DNA of 64,000 nucleotides, from positions 186,001-250,000 of the forward strand of contig CANJJE010000002.1 in the NCBI GenBank assembly GCA_947474755.1, read 5' to 3'. The position numbers were made by a program, and so were the translations under genes. The DNA comes from Burkholderiales bacterium (GTDB lineage Bacteria > Pseudomonadota > Gammaproteobacteria > Burkholderiales > Burkholderiaceae_C). The number at the start of each line of letters is the position of its first letter. Position 1 is the stretch's first letter. The notes below the pieces were generated by a model. That model did not search any database, had not been told where the DNA came from, and saw only the letters and a program-made list of their open reading frames with translations. Below, piece by piece: positions 9,989-21,215 of the stretch.

Positions 9989-10444
9989 GTCTTGCAGATC
10001 AAGCAGCGCTGCCGAAGCAGATGCCACTCTCGCAGCCCGATTCAAGCAAGGTCAGTGCCAGACATTGTCGGCAAGGCACAAAGGAAACCCGACGTTCGAC
10101 CGCGGATCGCGAGATCACGCGCGCGAGCGGCTCGCGGCGTGCTCCAGCAGCAAGCCGCATGTCGGCGTCGCTGGCGCAAGCGCTCCCCCGAGTGGCCAGG
10201 TCCGCACCAAAACAGGGCGCCCGATGGCGCCGCCCGCACGGCTCAAACTCGAAGTGCTGCTGCGACAGGCGAGCCCACAATCGAGGCATGCACACCTGTT
10301 GTAGGCCCCCATGGAGCCTTGCTGCGCCAGTCACCGTCGGCCCGCATCGAGCTTGGGCTGACGCGGGGCACAGGTTTGTGCTCGGCACTGGTCGACCTGA
10401 CGCGCGAGGCGCGGACGGCACTGAATAAAGACGAGCTCGCAACG
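9989..10444. other. Intergenic region between guanidine operon and receiver gene
   Basis: About 455 bases without a convincing gene. The part nearest the operon carries the sigma-54 element. A sequence GCACCAAAAC at 10204-10213 resembles half of an NtrC site, about 145 bases upstream of that promoter, a usual enhancer distance; the other half is poor. Otherwise nothing recognisable was seen. Confidence 0.5.
10045..10060 (-). promoter_or_regulatory. Sigma-54 (-24/-12) promoter for the guanidine operon
   Basis: The minus strand reads TGGCACTGACCTTGCT from 10060 to 10045, matching TGGCAC-N5-TTGCW with the GG and GC doublets ten bases apart. The riboswitch 5' end (about 9988) lies some 45 bases downstream of the expected start point. 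It is the counterpart of the element at 979-994, in the same order relative to the aptamer. Called by eye only. Confidence 0.74.
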
Positions 10445-10819
10445 ATGAGCCCTGCTGACGAGCGACGGCTGGTGATCCTTGACGACGACGCGCTGGTCGG
10501 CTTGCTGGTCGAGTCGGTCGCTCGGCTGGCTGGTGTGGCGACTTGCCTGACGCGCGAGGCCGACGAGTTCTACGACGCCGTGGCTGAGTGCAATCCGACC
10601 CATGTCGTGATCGACCTGACGATGCCCGAAACCAGCGGAGAGCAGGTGCTGAGTGAACTGGCGACGCGGGGCTGCCGAGCGCGCATCATCGTCGCCAGCG
10701 GTGCCGACGCCGAACGACTTGGCCGGGCCCTGACTCAGGCCCGCGACGGAGGGCTCGATGTGGCGGGCGGCCTGCACAAGCCATTCATCGCAGCAGAGCT
10801 GCACGCCCTGCTGGCATGA
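10445..10819 (+). CDS. Single-domain response regulator (receiver only)
   Basis: A 124-residue CheY-like receiver with no output domain. The acidic pair is in VILDDDALVG, the phospho-acceptor Asp in THVVIDLTMPETSGEQ, and the conserved Lys in GGLHKPFIAAEL. A serine after the strand IIVASGADAERLG fits the Thr/Ser switch position. No histidine kinase is encoded nearby, so this is an orphan. The open frame extends far upstream of 10445 without a better start, but the ATG at 10445 begins the domain and is preferred. It could be a phosphate shuttle or act by protein-protein contact; the sequence does not say which pathway. Confidence 0.85.
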   Translation: MSPADERRLVILDDDALVGLLVESVARLAGVATCLTREADEFYDAVAECNPTHVVIDLTMPETSGEQVLSELATRGCRARIIVASGADAERLGRALTQARDGGLDVAGGLHKPFIAAELHALLA

Positions 10820-10997
10820 AGGCAGGTGAATGACCGCAACAGTGGTCGTGCCAAAGCCGCAACCCTGACCCTTTGCTCATGGATTCGCAGCGAGGCTGCG
10901 GCAGCCTGATTTCCCCCCTTGACGGGGAGGGACGCGGCATGTCGATTGCATGGACAATTCGCTTCCGCCCACGATTCTGTCGTTCGGAGCGGTCAAC

Positions 10998-11309
10998 ATG
11001 ACTTCGCCGCTTGCCATGACCACACGCAACGCCAAGACCGACAAATCTCCAGGCTCTGCCCAGAAGCTGCGGCAGACACAAGCCGAGTACTCGGCAGCCA
11101 GACCCCCGGTGGAGCACGGCGCCAAGACAATGATGTCCAGTTCGAAAATGTATGTGTGCCGCCGGTGCCAGGCCAACTTCAAGACCGGTGACGGTCGGCC
11201 GGACGTTCGCATGGCGGGCTTGGGCAAATGCAATCCCTGCCTCGCTCTCGCTGCAGCCGCCACTGGAGCGGCGTCCTCCGGCAGGTCGTTGGACCCGTCA
11301 TCGTCCTGA
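10998..11309 (+). CDS. Small four-cysteine (putative zinc-ribbon) protein, copy A
   Basis: A 103-residue protein whose core LRQTQAEYSAARP...MSSSKMYVCRRCQANFKTGDGRPD...GLGKCNPCL matches copy B at 18,715 at 49 of 59 positions. Two CxxC pairs (CRRC and CNPC) separated by 20 residues suggest one bound zinc. The N-terminus is low-complexity and the C-terminus differs between the copies. The ATG at 10998 has GGAG 9 bases upstream; ATG 11016 is an alternative. The SDR gene follows 11 bases after the stop, so they may be co-transcribed. I do not recognise the family, and no function can be assigned. Confidence 0.75.
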   Translation: MTSPLAMTTRNAKTDKSPGSAQKLRQTQAEYSAARPPVEHGAKTMMSSSKMYVCRRCQANFKTGDGRPDVRMAGLGKCNPCLALAAAATGAASSGRSLDPSSS

Positions 11310-11320
11310 CGGAAGCGGGC

Positions 11321-12097
11321 ATGACGGCCGATCCCGCCGCCGCGGGCGGTGAGCTTGATTTCCCTGGGGGGCTGGCTCTCGTGGTCGGCGCTCGTGGCGG
11401 CCTGGGTGCAGCGCTTTGCCGACGGTTGCGAGGCTCAGGCCTGTTCAATCAGGTTCTGGGTGCAGGGCGAACCGCGACTTCGACGAATTCACCCGAAGGC
11501 AGCATCGATCTCGACATCGATATCGATATCACCGACGAATCCGGCATCGCCGCAGCCGCTGCAACTGTGAGCAAGCTGGTCGAACAGGGCCTGCCGCTGC
11601 GCCTGCTGATCGACGCCACCGGCTTCCTGCACGGCAAAGGTTTCGAGCCGGAAAAATCATGGCGCCAACTCGATGCAGCGCACATGGCGCACGCTTTCGC
11701 CATCAACACGATCGGCCCGGCCCTGCTCATGAAGCACTTCCTGCCGCTGCTGCCGAAGTCGGGCAAGGCGGTGTTCGCCACGCTGTCTGCCAAGGTCGGC
11801 AGCATCGGCGACAACCGGCTCGGTGGCTGGTACAGCTATCGCGCGTCGAAGGCGGCGCTGAACCAGATGGTGCACACCGCAGCCATCGAGCTGGCGCGCC
11901 ACAAGCCGCAGGCGATATGCGTCGCGCTGCATCCGGGCACTGTCGACACGTCCCTGTCGTCGAGGTTCGCCAAGTCGGGGCTGGAGGTGCAGACGCCCGA
12001 TGAGGCCGCCGCGCGGCTGCTGAAGGTGATCGACGGCTTGAGCGCTGCCGACACCGGCGGCTTCTTCAACCACGACGGCGCGCCCTTGCCGTGGTAG
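11321..12097 (+). CDS. SDR-family oxidoreductase, C-factor-like
   Basis: A 258-residue short-chain dehydrogenase. The nucleotide-binding motif reads LVVGARGGLGAALC and the catalytic YxxxK is in WYSYRASKAALNQM. The segment FATLSAKVGSIGDNRLGG supplies the serine, and HPGTVDTSLSSRF is typical of the CsgA/C-factor-like subgroup that includes many uncharacterised cell-to-cell signalling or carbonyl reductase homologues. ATG 11321 is preceded by GGAAG at good spacing. Longer in-frame starts overlap copy A of the zinc-ribbon gene and are less likely. The substrate is unknown. Confidence 0.88.
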   Translation: MTADPAAAGGELDFPGGLALVVGARGGLGAALCRRLRGSGLFNQVLGAGRTATSTNSPEGSIDLDIDIDITDESGIAAAAATVSKLVEQGLPLRLLIDATGFLHGKGFEPEKSWRQLDAAHMAHAFAINTIGPALLMKHFLPLLPKSGKAVFATLSAKVGSIGDNRLGGWYSYRASKAALNQMVHTAAIELARHKPQAICVALHPGTVDTSLSSRFAKSGLEVQTPDEAAARLLKVIDGLSAADTGGFFNHDGAPLPW

Positions 12098-12122
12098 GGC
12101 GCCCGTCAACCCCGGTCGACGC

Positions 12123-12896
12123 TCACTGCTCCACGAAAGCCCGTTCGATCACGTAGTCGCCGGGCTTGGAGGTGTTGCCTTCCTTGAAGTGGCGCGCTTC
12201 CAGCATCGCCTTCAGATCGCGCAGCATCTCCGGGCTGCCGCACAACATGATTCGATCGTGCTCCGGGTCAAGCGCGGGCAGACCCAGGTCAGCCGTCAGT
12301 TTGCCGCTCTCGATCAGTGTGGTGATTCGGCCCTGGTTGACAAAGGGCTCGCGGGTCACCGTCGGGTAGTACAGCAGCTGGCTGGACACCATCTCGCCGA
12401 GGAACTCGTGCACCGGCAGGTCCTCGCTCAGGTAGCTGTGGTACGCCAGTTCCTTCACCTCGCGCACACCGTGCACCAGGATCACCTTCTCGAAGCGCTC
12501 ATAGGTGTCCGGGTCGCGGATGATGCTGAGAAACGGCGCCACGCCGGTGCCGGTGCCGATGAGGTAGAGCCGTCGGCCGGGCAACAGGTAGTCGATCAGC
12601 AAGGTGCCTGTGGGCTTCTTGCCGACGATGATGGTGTCGCCGACCTGGATATGCTGAAGCCGCGAGGTCAGCGGGCCGTCGGGCACCTTGATGCTGAGGA
12701 ATTCGAGCGTTTCGTCATGGTTGGGGCTGACGATGCTGTAAGCGCGCAGCAGGGGCTTGCCATCGACGCGCAGGCCGATCATCGTGAAATGGCCGTTGCT
12801 GAAACGCAGGCTCGGGTCGCGGGTGGTGGTGAAGCTGAACAGCCGGTCGGTCCAGTGGTGGACGCTCAGCACGCGCTCTTCGTTGAATGCACTCAT
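12123..12896 (-). CDS. fpr: Ferredoxin/flavodoxin-NADP reductase
   Basis: A 257-residue FAD enzyme of the bacterial FPR type. FAD binding is shown by LLRAYSIVSPNHDE, NADP binding by LYLIGTGTGVAPFLSI and RIMLCGSPEMLRDLK. The C-terminus ends VIERAFVEQ, close to the aromatic or short tails of subclass I FPRs. It transfers electrons between NADPH and ferredoxin or flavodoxin, often in oxidative stress or Fe-S biogenesis. It is divergent from the acyl-CoA dehydrogenase gene, with 136 bases between starts, and convergent with the SDR gene. Confidence 0.95.
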   Translation of the reverse strand: MSAFNEERVLSVHHWTDRLFSFTTTRDPSLRFSNGHFTMIGLRVDGKPLLRAYSIVSPNHDETLEFLSIKVPDGPLTSRLQHIQVGDTIIVGKKPTGTLLIDYLLPGRRLYLIGTGTGVAPFLSIIRDPDTYERFEKVILVHGVREVKELAYHSYLSEDLPVHEFLGEMVSSQLLYYPTVTREPFVNQGRITTLIESGKLTADLGLPALDPEHDRIMLCGSPEMLRDLKAMLEARHFKEGNTSKPGDYVIERAFVEQ

Positions 12897-13032
12897 GAAT
12901 GGGCCGGATCGACAAAAAGCGCATTTTCCCGCGATTTTTCCGCGTCGTGGTGATTGCCCACAGCAAAGATCGATCTGCGAATTTCAAAGGCATGATTGCC
13001 GACGGCGGCGCCAAGCCGCACGGAGCCCCTAG

Positions 13033-14223
13033 ATGAACCACACGCATTCCACCCGCTTCGCGTGGGACGACCCGCTGCTGCTCGGCGAGCAGTTGTCCGG
13101 TGATGAGCGCGCCGTGCGAGAGGCAGCCGCCTCCTACTGCCAGCAAAGGCTGGCGCCGCGGGTGCTGGAGGCCTTTCGCCACGAAACCACCGACGTGGCG
13201 ATCTTCCGCGAGATGGGAGATCTCGGCCTGCTCGGCATCGTGATCCCGCCCGAGTACGGCGGCGCCGGCATGAGCCACGTCTGCTACGGTCTGGTGGCGC
13301 GCGAGGTCGAGCGTGTCGACTCCGGCTACCGCTCGATGATGAGCGTGCAAAGCTCGCTGGTGATGCTGCCGATTCACGCCTTTGGCACCGAAGCGCAGAA
13401 GCAGCGGTACCTGCCGAAGCTGGCCACCGGCACAGCGATCGGCTGCTTCGGCCTGACCGAGCCCGACCACGGCTCCGACCCGGGCGGCATGGTCACGCGC
13501 GCGCGCACCGTTCCGGGCGGATATCGGCTGACGGGCGCCAAGACCTGGATCACCAACAGCCCGATCGCCGATGTCTTCGTCGTCTGGGCGAAGGACGATG
13601 CCGGGGAGATACGCGGTTTCATCCTCGACAAGGGCTCGGCCGGCCTCAGCGCGCCGGCCTTGCACGGCAAGGTCGGGTTGCGCGCCAGCGTCACCGGGCA
13701 GATCGTGATGGACGAAGTGTTCTGCCCGGAAGAGAACGCCTTCCCGGACATCCGCGGGCTGAAGGGCCCGTTCACTTGCCTCAACAGCGCGCGCTACGGC
13801 ATCGCCTGGGGCACGCTTGGCGCGGCCGAGGACTGCTGGTTCCGTGCCCGCCAGTACGTGCTCGAGCGACATCAATTCGGCCGGCCGCTGGCGGCGAACC
13901 AGTTGATTCAGAAGAAGCTGGCCGACATGCAAACGGAGGTGGCGTTGGGGCTGCAGGCCTGCCTGCGGCTTGGCCGGATGAAGGACGAGGGCACCGCCAC
14001 ACCCGAGATCACCTCGATGCTCAAGCGCAACTCCTGCGGCAAGTCACTCGATATCGCGCGAATGGCGCGCGACATGCTGGGCGGCAATGGCATCAGCGAT
14101 GAGTACGGGGTCGCGCGGCACCTGGTCAACCTCGAAGTGGTCAACACCTACGAAGGCACACACGACATCCACGCCCTGATCCTCGGCCGGGCCATGACGG
14201 GCATCGCGGCCTTTGCCAACTGA
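13033..14223 (+). CDS. gcdH: Acyl-CoA dehydrogenase, glutaryl-CoA dehydrogenase type
   Basis: A 396-residue FAD-dependent acyl-CoA dehydrogenase. Family signatures are [37 protein letters not shown], and the end region [43 protein letters not shown] split over residues about 350-392, where Glu in [10 protein letters not shown] is the catalytic base. The [10 protein letters not shown] and [10 protein letters not shown] wording is characteristic of GcdH, which oxidises and decarboxylates glutaryl-CoA to crotonyl-CoA in lysine/aromatic breakdown. No other genes of that pathway are adjacent. It runs alone, divergent from fpr. Confidence 0.92.
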   Translation: MNHTHSTRFAWDDPLLLGEQLSGDERAVREAAASYCQQRLAPRVLEAFRHETTDVAIFREMGDLGLLGIVIPPEYGGAGMSHVCYGLVAREVERVDSGYRSMMSVQSSLVMLPIHAFGTEAQKQRYLPKLATGTAIGCFGLTEPDHGSDPGGMVTRARTVPGGYRLTGAKTWITNSPIADVFVVWAKDDAGEIRGFILDKGSAGLSAPALHGKVGLRASVTGQIVMDEVFCPEENAFPDIRGLKGPFTCLNSARYGIAWGTLGAAEDCWFRARQYVLERHQFGRPLAANQLIQKKLADMQTEVALGLQACLRLGRMKDEGTATPEITSMLKRNSCGKSLDIARMARDMLGGNGISDEYGVARHLVNLEVVNTYEGTHDIHALILGRAMTGIAAFAN

Positions 14224-14374
14224 GGTCGCCGCGCACCTGATGCTCATCCGGAATTAAGCTGTGGCCCTCAAACTCTGCTGTCGCATGCCTTCCAGCATCG
14301 CTTGAAGCTTGCGGGGCGAGCTGGCCGCGACTGCAGACTTGCCTCTTCTCCTCCCACGCTCACCCATCACGACC

Positions 14375-16033
14375 ATGCGTTCATCAACCGGCACGCCGCA
14401 GGGCGCGCGCAAGCCCTGGGCGCTGTCGACCGAAGGCCTGGTGCTCGGTGTCTGCGCTTATTTCATCGCGGTCTGCAACCATTCCTTCTGGTCCAGCGCG
14501 ATGACCGATCGATCGCCGAGCGATCCGGGCACCTGGCGTTTCGGCATCTGCGTGTTCGTGCTGCTGGTGGCGCTGCATTTCCTTGCGCTGTGCGTGGTCG
14601 CCAGCCGGCGCAGCACCAAGCCGCTGCTGATCCTGCTGCTGGTGTGCAACGGTTTCGCGACCTACTTCATGGGCAAGTACTCGGTGTTTCTGGACCCGAC
14701 GATGCTGCGCAACCTGCTGCACACCGATGTGGGCGAGGCGCGCGACCTGCTGGCCTGGGACATGTTGATCCACTTCGCCTGGCAGGCCGCCATACCGATC
14801 TGGCTGGTCTGGCGCACGCCGCTGCGTGAGCGCAGCTGGCGCAGCGCCACGGCCTGGCGGCTGGGATCGATGGGCCTGGCGCTGGCCGTCGGCACAGGTG
14901 TTTTCCTGGCGGTGTCGCAGGACCTGTCCTCGCTGATGCGCTCGAACAAATCGATGCGCTACCTGATCACGCCGGGCAACTATGTGTATTCGCTGGCGCG
15001 GGTGGCCACCGCCGACGCGGTGGAAGCGGCCAAGCCGCTGGTGCCGATCGGCACGGACGCGGTGGCCGGCCCCGCCTGGGCCGGGCGCAGCAGGCCACTG
15101 CTGTTCGTGCTGGTCGTCGGTGAAACCGCGCGCGCGATGAACTGGGGGCTGAACGGCTATGCCCGGCAGACCACTCCCGAACTGGCCGCGCTCGATGTCG
15201 TCAACTTCAGCGATGTGGGCAGCTGCGGCACCAACACCGAAACCTCGCTGCCCTGCATGTTCTCGCGGATCGGGCGACGCGACTACGACGAGGACCGCAT
15301 CCGCGGCGAAGAGTCGCTGCTGCACGTGGTTCACCGTGCCGGCTTCAATGTGCAATGGCGTGACAACCAGTCGGGCTGCAAGGGCGTGTGCGACGGACTG
15401 CCAAGCCAGAAGATGGTCGACACCCCCGACCCCGCGCTGTGTAGCGGCCGCGAATGCATGGACGAGATCCTGTTGAAAGGCCTGGCGGACGAAGTGGCCG
15501 ATGGCAAGGGCAACCACCTGATCGTCTTGCACCAGATGGGCAGCCACGGTCCGGCCTACCACCGGCGCTCGCCCGAGAACTTCAAGCGCTTCAAGCCCAC
15601 CTGCGACACCGCCGAGCTGCGCAAGTGCACGACCGAGGCCGTCGTCAATTCCTACGACAACTCCATTGCTTACACCGACCACGTGCTGGCCGACGCCATC
15701 CGCTTCCTGCAGTCGCAGAGCACCCGCTTCGACACCGCCTTGCTGTACGTGTCCGATCACGGCGAGTCGCTGGGCGAGAAAAACCTCTTCCTGCATGGGT
15801 TGCCCTATGCCATCGCTCCCGTCCAGCAGACGCAGGTTCCTATGGTGATGTGGCTGTCGCCGTCATTCGCCGACAGCCGCCGGGTCGACCTTGCCTGCCT
15901 GCGCAGCCGTGCCACCCAGCGCGCCACGCACGACAACCTCTTCCACACGATGCTCGGCCTGCTCGACGTGCAGACCAGCGTCTACGAGCCGGCGCTGGAT
16001 CTGGTCAAGGGCTGCCGCGCCCCCGCGCATTGA
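14375..16033 (+). CDS. eptA: Lipid A phosphoethanolamine transferase
   Basis: This inner-membrane enzyme has an N-terminal membrane part of several helices (about residues 20-180), then a periplasmic sulfatase-fold domain. Active-site elements are visible: metal-binding Glu in [12 protein letters not shown], the nucleophile Thr region [16 protein letters not shown], and [15 protein letters not shown] near the end. Multiple cysteine pairs ([27 protein letters not shown]) fit the disulfides of EptA. It modifies lipid A with phosphoethanolamine and so affects polymyxin sensitivity. ATG 14375 is chosen; an in-frame TTG at 14309 would add 22 residues without membrane character. No PmrAB genes are adjacent. 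Confidence 0.92.
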   Translation: MRSSTGTPQGARKPWALSTEGLVLGVCAYFIAVCNHSFWSSAMTDRSPSDPGTWRFGICVFVLLVALHFLALCVVASRRSTKPLLILLLVCNGFATYFMGKYSVFLDPTMLRNLLHTDVGEARDLLAWDMLIHFAWQAAIPIWLVWRTPLRERSWRSATAWRLGSMGLALAVGTGVFLAVSQDLSSLMRSNKSMRYLITPGNYVYSLARVATADAVEAAKPLVPIGTDAVAGPAWAGRSRPLLFVLVVGETARAMNWGLNGYARQTTPELAALDVVNFSDVGSCGTNTETSLPCMFSRIGRRDYDEDRIRGEESLLHVVHRAGFNVQWRDNQSGCKGVCDGLPSQKMVDTPDPALCSGRECMDEILLKGLADEVADGKGNHLIVLHQMGSHGPAYHRRSPENFKRFKPTCDTAELRKCTTEAVVNSYDNSIAYTDHVLADAIRFLQSQSTRFDTALLYVSDHGESLGEKNLFLHGLPYAIAPVQQTQVPMVMWLSPSFADSRRVDLACLRSRATQRATHDNLFHTMLGLLDVQTSVYEPALDLVKGCRAPAH

Positions 16034-16163
16034 CACTCCGGGCGTTGGCTTGACGCAAAAGCAGCCGCGCCGCGGCACGAACGGCGGGAAAATCGCGCTT
16101 GATCCCGTTGGCATCACCGGTGCACGACGAGGCCACCTCCGCCCTCCCTTGAAAAGAGTCCCC

Positions 16164-16868
16164 ATGCCCAGCCCCACCATGCGCATCGCGCCCAGCCTGC
16201 TGTCCGCTGACTTCGCCCGCCTCGGCGAGGAAGTCACCGCAGTGATCGCCGCCGGCGCCGATGTCATCCATTTCGACGTGATGGACAACCACTATGTGCC
16301 CAACCTGACGGTGGGACCGCTGGTCTGCCAGGCGATCAAGCCCTACGCGGTGAAAGACGGCCAGTCGGTGCCGATCGATGTGCACCTGATGGTCAAGCCG
16401 GTCGATGCGCTGATTCCGATGTTTGCGCAGGCCGGCGCCTCGATCATCTCGTTCCATCCAGAAGCCAGCGAGCACATCGACCGCACGATCCAGCTGATCC
16501 ATTCGTTCGGAATGAAGGCCGGGCTCGTGCTCAACCCGGCCACTGCGCTGAACTGCCTCGACCACGTGCTCGATGAACTCGAGCTGGTGCTGCTGATGTC
16601 GGTCAACCCCGGCTTTGGCGGGCAGAGCTTCATCGAGCACGTGCTGCCGAAGATCGATGCGGTGCGAAAACGCATCGATGCGAGCGGCCGCGACATCTGG
16701 CTGGAAGTCGATGGCGGCGTCAAGGCCGACAACGCCGAGCGCGTCGGCAACGCGGGCGCCGACACGCTGGTCGCCGGCTCGGCGGTGTTCAGCGGTGGGC
16801 GCTATGCCGAATCGATCGCCGCGATCCGCACCAACGCACTCGCCGGCGCTCTGGCTCGCCGAGCCTGA
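16164..16868 (+). CDS. rpe: Ribulose-phosphate 3-epimerase
   Basis: A 234-residue TIM-barrel enzyme interconverting ribulose-5-phosphate and xylulose-5-phosphate. The start [17 protein letters not shown], the metal-site strands [19 protein letters not shown] and VDVHLMVKP-like [23 protein letters not shown] and the closing [10 protein letters not shown] are all canonical. ATG 16164 is preceded by a purine-rich AAAAGAG. The phosphoglycolate phosphatase gene follows 13 bases later, the common rpe-gph pair. The usual trpE neighbour is absent here. Confidence 0.97.
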   Translation: MPSPTMRIAPSLLSADFARLGEEVTAVIAAGADVIHFDVMDNHYVPNLTVGPLVCQAIKPYAVKDGQSVPIDVHLMVKPVDALIPMFAQAGASIISFHPEASEHIDRTIQLIHSFGMKAGLVLNPATALNCLDHVLDELELVLLMSVNPGFGGQSFIEHVLPKIDAVRKRIDASGRDIWLEVDGGVKADNAERVGNAGADTLVAGSAVFSGGRYAESIAAIRTNALAGALARRA

Positions 16869-16881
16869 GCTCGGCACCCGC

Positions 16882-17559
16882 ATGCTTGCTGAGCTGCGCC
16901 CCGTCAGGGCCGTCGCCTTCGACCTCGATGGCACGCTGATCGACAGCGCGGCCGACATCGGCCACGCGGTCAACACCGCACTCAGCGCCGCAGGGCTGCA
17001 GCGCTTCGATCCGGCCACGGTTCGCGGCTGGATTGGCGACGGCCCGGACACGCTGATTGCTCGCGCGCTTGAAGCTCAAGGCGTGTCAGCGGACGACCTG
17101 ACCCTGCGACAGGCGCTGCGTGCCGGCTTCGATGCGGCAACGCTCGCCGCACCGCTGGCACATGGCCGTGTCTACCCCGGCATTCCTGAGCTGCTGGGCC
17201 AGCTGAGCGCGCATGGCTACCCTCTGGCAGTGGTCACCAACAAGCCGACGCGACTGGCACGCGCCGTCGTCGAGGCAGCCGGTCTGCTGCCCTGGCTGTC
17301 GCATGTGCAGGGCGCAGATTCGGCTGCACAGCGCAAACCGTCACCACGGATGCTGCAGACCACCGCTGCGCACCTGGGCCTGTCGACATCGCAGCTGCTG
17401 CTGGTCGGCGACGCGCCTCCGGACATCCTGGCCGCGTTGGCCGCCGGCTGCCCGGCTGCGCTCGTCAGCTGGGGCTATGGCGCCCATGCGGTAGCGGCCG
17501 GGCTGAACCCGTGGAGGGTGGACCAGCCGCAGCAGATCAGCGCTCGCCTGATCGAGTAG
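16882..17559 (+). CDS. gph: Phosphoglycolate phosphatase (HAD family)
   Basis: A 225-residue HAD hydrolase: motif I AVAFDLDGTLIDSAADI, motif II LAVVTNKPTRLA, the Lys in AQRKPSPRML and motif III LLLVGDAPPDILAALAAG. The helical cap lies between motifs I and II. It should remove phosphate from 2-phosphoglycolate, a by-product of DNA repair or RuBisCO. Motif III has GDAPPD where GDSxxD is more common, a mild deviation that leaves the metal Asp residues intact. Coupled to rpe. After the stop, a short GC hairpin (CCGCCC/GGGCGG, 17561-17578) may end transcription. Confidence 0.93.
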   Translation: MLAELRPVRAVAFDLDGTLIDSAADIGHAVNTALSAAGLQRFDPATVRGWIGDGPDTLIARALEAQGVSADDLTLRQALRAGFDAATLAAPLAHGRVYPGIPELLGQLSAHGYPLAVVTNKPTRLARAVVEAAGLLPWLSHVQGADSAAQRKPSPRMLQTTAAHLGLSTSQLLLVGDAPPDILAALAAGCPAALVSWGYGAHAVAAGLNPWRVDQPQQISARLIE

Positions 17560-17752
17560 CGCCGCCCTGGCGGGCGGTCGCTCACGGGGGGATTGCACTC
17601 AACGATGGCTCGGCCAGAATGGGACATGGACCCGTTCGACATGTTGCTCGATGCCCGCGGCATGGTGCAGCCGATCGATTCGCGACGAGCCTGACACCCG
17701 CCCCCAAAACCTTCGGCGCCCCGCGCGTCGACTCACCTGCCGGAGACCGCCC

Positions 17753-18445
17753 ATGGGCACCATGACCACCTTCCAGCGCCCGGACGGGCAAACCGCCACG
17801 GGCTATCTGGCCGAACCAGCAAACCAGGCCCATGCGCCCGGCATCGTCGTCATCCAGGAATGGTGGGGCTTGAATGAGCAGATCCGCGGCGTGGCCGACC
17901 GACTGGCGCAGGCGGGCTACCGCGCGCTGGTGCCCGACCTGTACCGCGGGCAGTTGACGGTGGAAGCCGCTGAGGCCCACCATCTGATGAGTGGGCTGAA
18001 CTTCGGCGAGGCCGCCTCGCAAGACATCCGCGGCGCGGTGCTGCACCTGAAGCAAGCCGGCGGCAAGGTCGGCATCACCGGCTTCTGCATGGGTGGCGCA
18101 CTGACGCTGCTCGGCCTGTGCGCCACGCCAGAAGCCGATGCCGGTGTCGTCTGGTATGGCTGCCCACCGTTGGAGTACATCGACGCGGCGACGATCAAGG
18201 TGCCGCTGCTGGGCCACTGGGCCACGCAGGACGAGTTCTTCCCGATCGCCACCATCGAGGCGCTGGAAACCAAGCTGCGCGAGGCCGGCGCGAACTTCGA
18301 GTTCCACCGCTACCTGGCACACCACGCGTTCGCCAACGAAACCGCCGTCGGCCCGGGGCGGATTGCGGCGACGCAGTTCGATCCGGTATGGGCGCAGCAG
18401 GCCTGGGATCGGACGTTCGGATTCCTGGGGAAGTGTTTGTGGTGA
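17753..18445 (+). CDS. Dienelactone hydrolase family protein
   Basis: A 230-residue alpha/beta hydrolase of the DLH family. The nucleophile elbow is GITGFCMGGALT (Cys), typical for dienelactone hydrolases. The Asp is in HWATQDEFFP and the His in RYLAHHAFANET. The conserved VVIQEWWGLNEQIRGVADR supplies the substrate-pocket Glu. It could act on carboxymethylenebutenolide or on an unknown ester; no aromatic-degradation cluster is adjacent, so the true substrate is open. ATG 17753 has GGAG 7-8 bases upstream; ATG 17762 is possible. Confidence 0.92.
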   Translation: MGTMTTFQRPDGQTATGYLAEPANQAHAPGIVVIQEWWGLNEQIRGVADRLAQAGYRALVPDLYRGQLTVEAAEAHHLMSGLNFGEAASQDIRGAVLHLKQAGGKVGITGFCMGGALTLLGLCATPEADAGVVWYGCPPLEYIDAATIKVPLLGHWATQDEFFPIATIEALETKLREAGANFEFHRYLAHHAFANETAVGPGRIAATQFDPVWAQQAWDRTFGFLGKCLW

Positions 18446-18617
18446 ATTGACGCGTTCGATGCCTCATGCTGCAGGTTCAGCCATCAGCACCAGCGCGCGG
18501 CCTTCCCGGCCCTTTCACTGCTGAAGGACGGCCGCCGAGACGTGCCTTGACGGCCCGGAGTTCGCGCCCACCAGAAGCGGCTGTAACGCCTGGTCACAAC
18601 TCGAAGATCACCCCGTT

Positions 18618-18647
18618 TTGACGGGATTTGGTCACAGCGGGGACAAT
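18618..18647 (+). promoter_or_regulatory. Candidate sigma-70 promoter for zinc-ribbon copy B
   Basis: TTGACG (18618-18623) and GACAAT (18642-18647) are 18 bases apart. They lie 68 bases before the ATG at 18715, in the otherwise featureless 18446-18714 gap. The -35 is strong and the -10 moderate. Confidence 0.45.
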
Positions 18648-18714
18648 AGGGGTTTTCGTTGGCACGTTATCGCCCCGACGTGCCGGCTCAACCTGAGAGG
18701 TCCACTCCCGCGCC

Positions 18715-19008
18715 ATGGCCACACAACGAACCAAGACTTCACCCAGTTCCACGCCCATTCCGGTCGTCGCCAGCGCTGAAAACGTCAAGCTGCGGCAGAC
18801 CCAGGCCGAATACTCGGCCGCCCGACCCTCGTCCGAACCCGGCATCAAGCCCATGATGTCGAGCTCGAAGATGTACGTCTGCCGCCGCTGTCAGGCCAAC
18901 TTCAAGACCGGCGAGGGTCGGCCCGACCCGCGGCTGCGCGGGCTCGGCAAGTGCAACAAGTGCCTGGATGCGGCCACGGCAGCGCAGGCCGCACAGATCG
19001 CCGCCTGA
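18715..19008 (+). CDS. Small four-cysteine (putative zinc-ribbon) protein, copy B
   Basis: A 97-residue protein sharing with copy A (10,998) the core LRQTQAEYSAARP, SSSKMYVCRRCQANFKTG and GLGKCNKCL. The conserved part starts around residue 24 and includes CRRC and CNKC, probably one zinc site. The end is alanine-rich (ATAAQAAQIAA). It has its own candidate promoter and stands alone, convergent with thiC. Identity to copy A is 49 of 59 residues in the core. The strongest conservation is the MSSSKMYVCRRCQANFKTG block, which suggests that this is the functional surface. No known function was recognised. Confidence 0.78.
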   Translation: MATQRTKTSPSSTPIPVVASAENVKLRQTQAEYSAARPSSEPGIKPMMSSSKMYVCRRCQANFKTGEGRPDPRLRGLGKCNKCLDAATAAQAAQIAA

Positions 19009-19036
19009 CGGAGCCGCGACGCGTCAGAGGCAGGGG

Positions 19037-21120
<2,084 letters not shown>

Positions 21121-21174
21121 GCCCGCGCAGTGTAGGCGCGCCGGCCCGACCCGCGGCCAGCCAGGGGTGCTTCC

Positions 21175-21180
21175 TATAAT
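21175..21180 (+). promoter_or_regulatory. Candidate -10 box for leuS
   Basis: A perfect TATAAT at 21175-21180, 36 bases before the leuS ATG, in the divergent thiC-leuS space. No convincing -35 is seen 17 bases upstream, so the call rests on the -10 alone. Confidence 0.4.
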
Positions 21181-21215
21181 CAAAAGTCACGTCCCGCAGC
21201 GCACCGCGCCCCCTC

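Noticed and set aside
14309-14374. Upstream TTG start for eptA
   Set aside because: No ribosome binding site and no membrane or conserved sequence in the added 22 residues; ATG 14375 is adequate.
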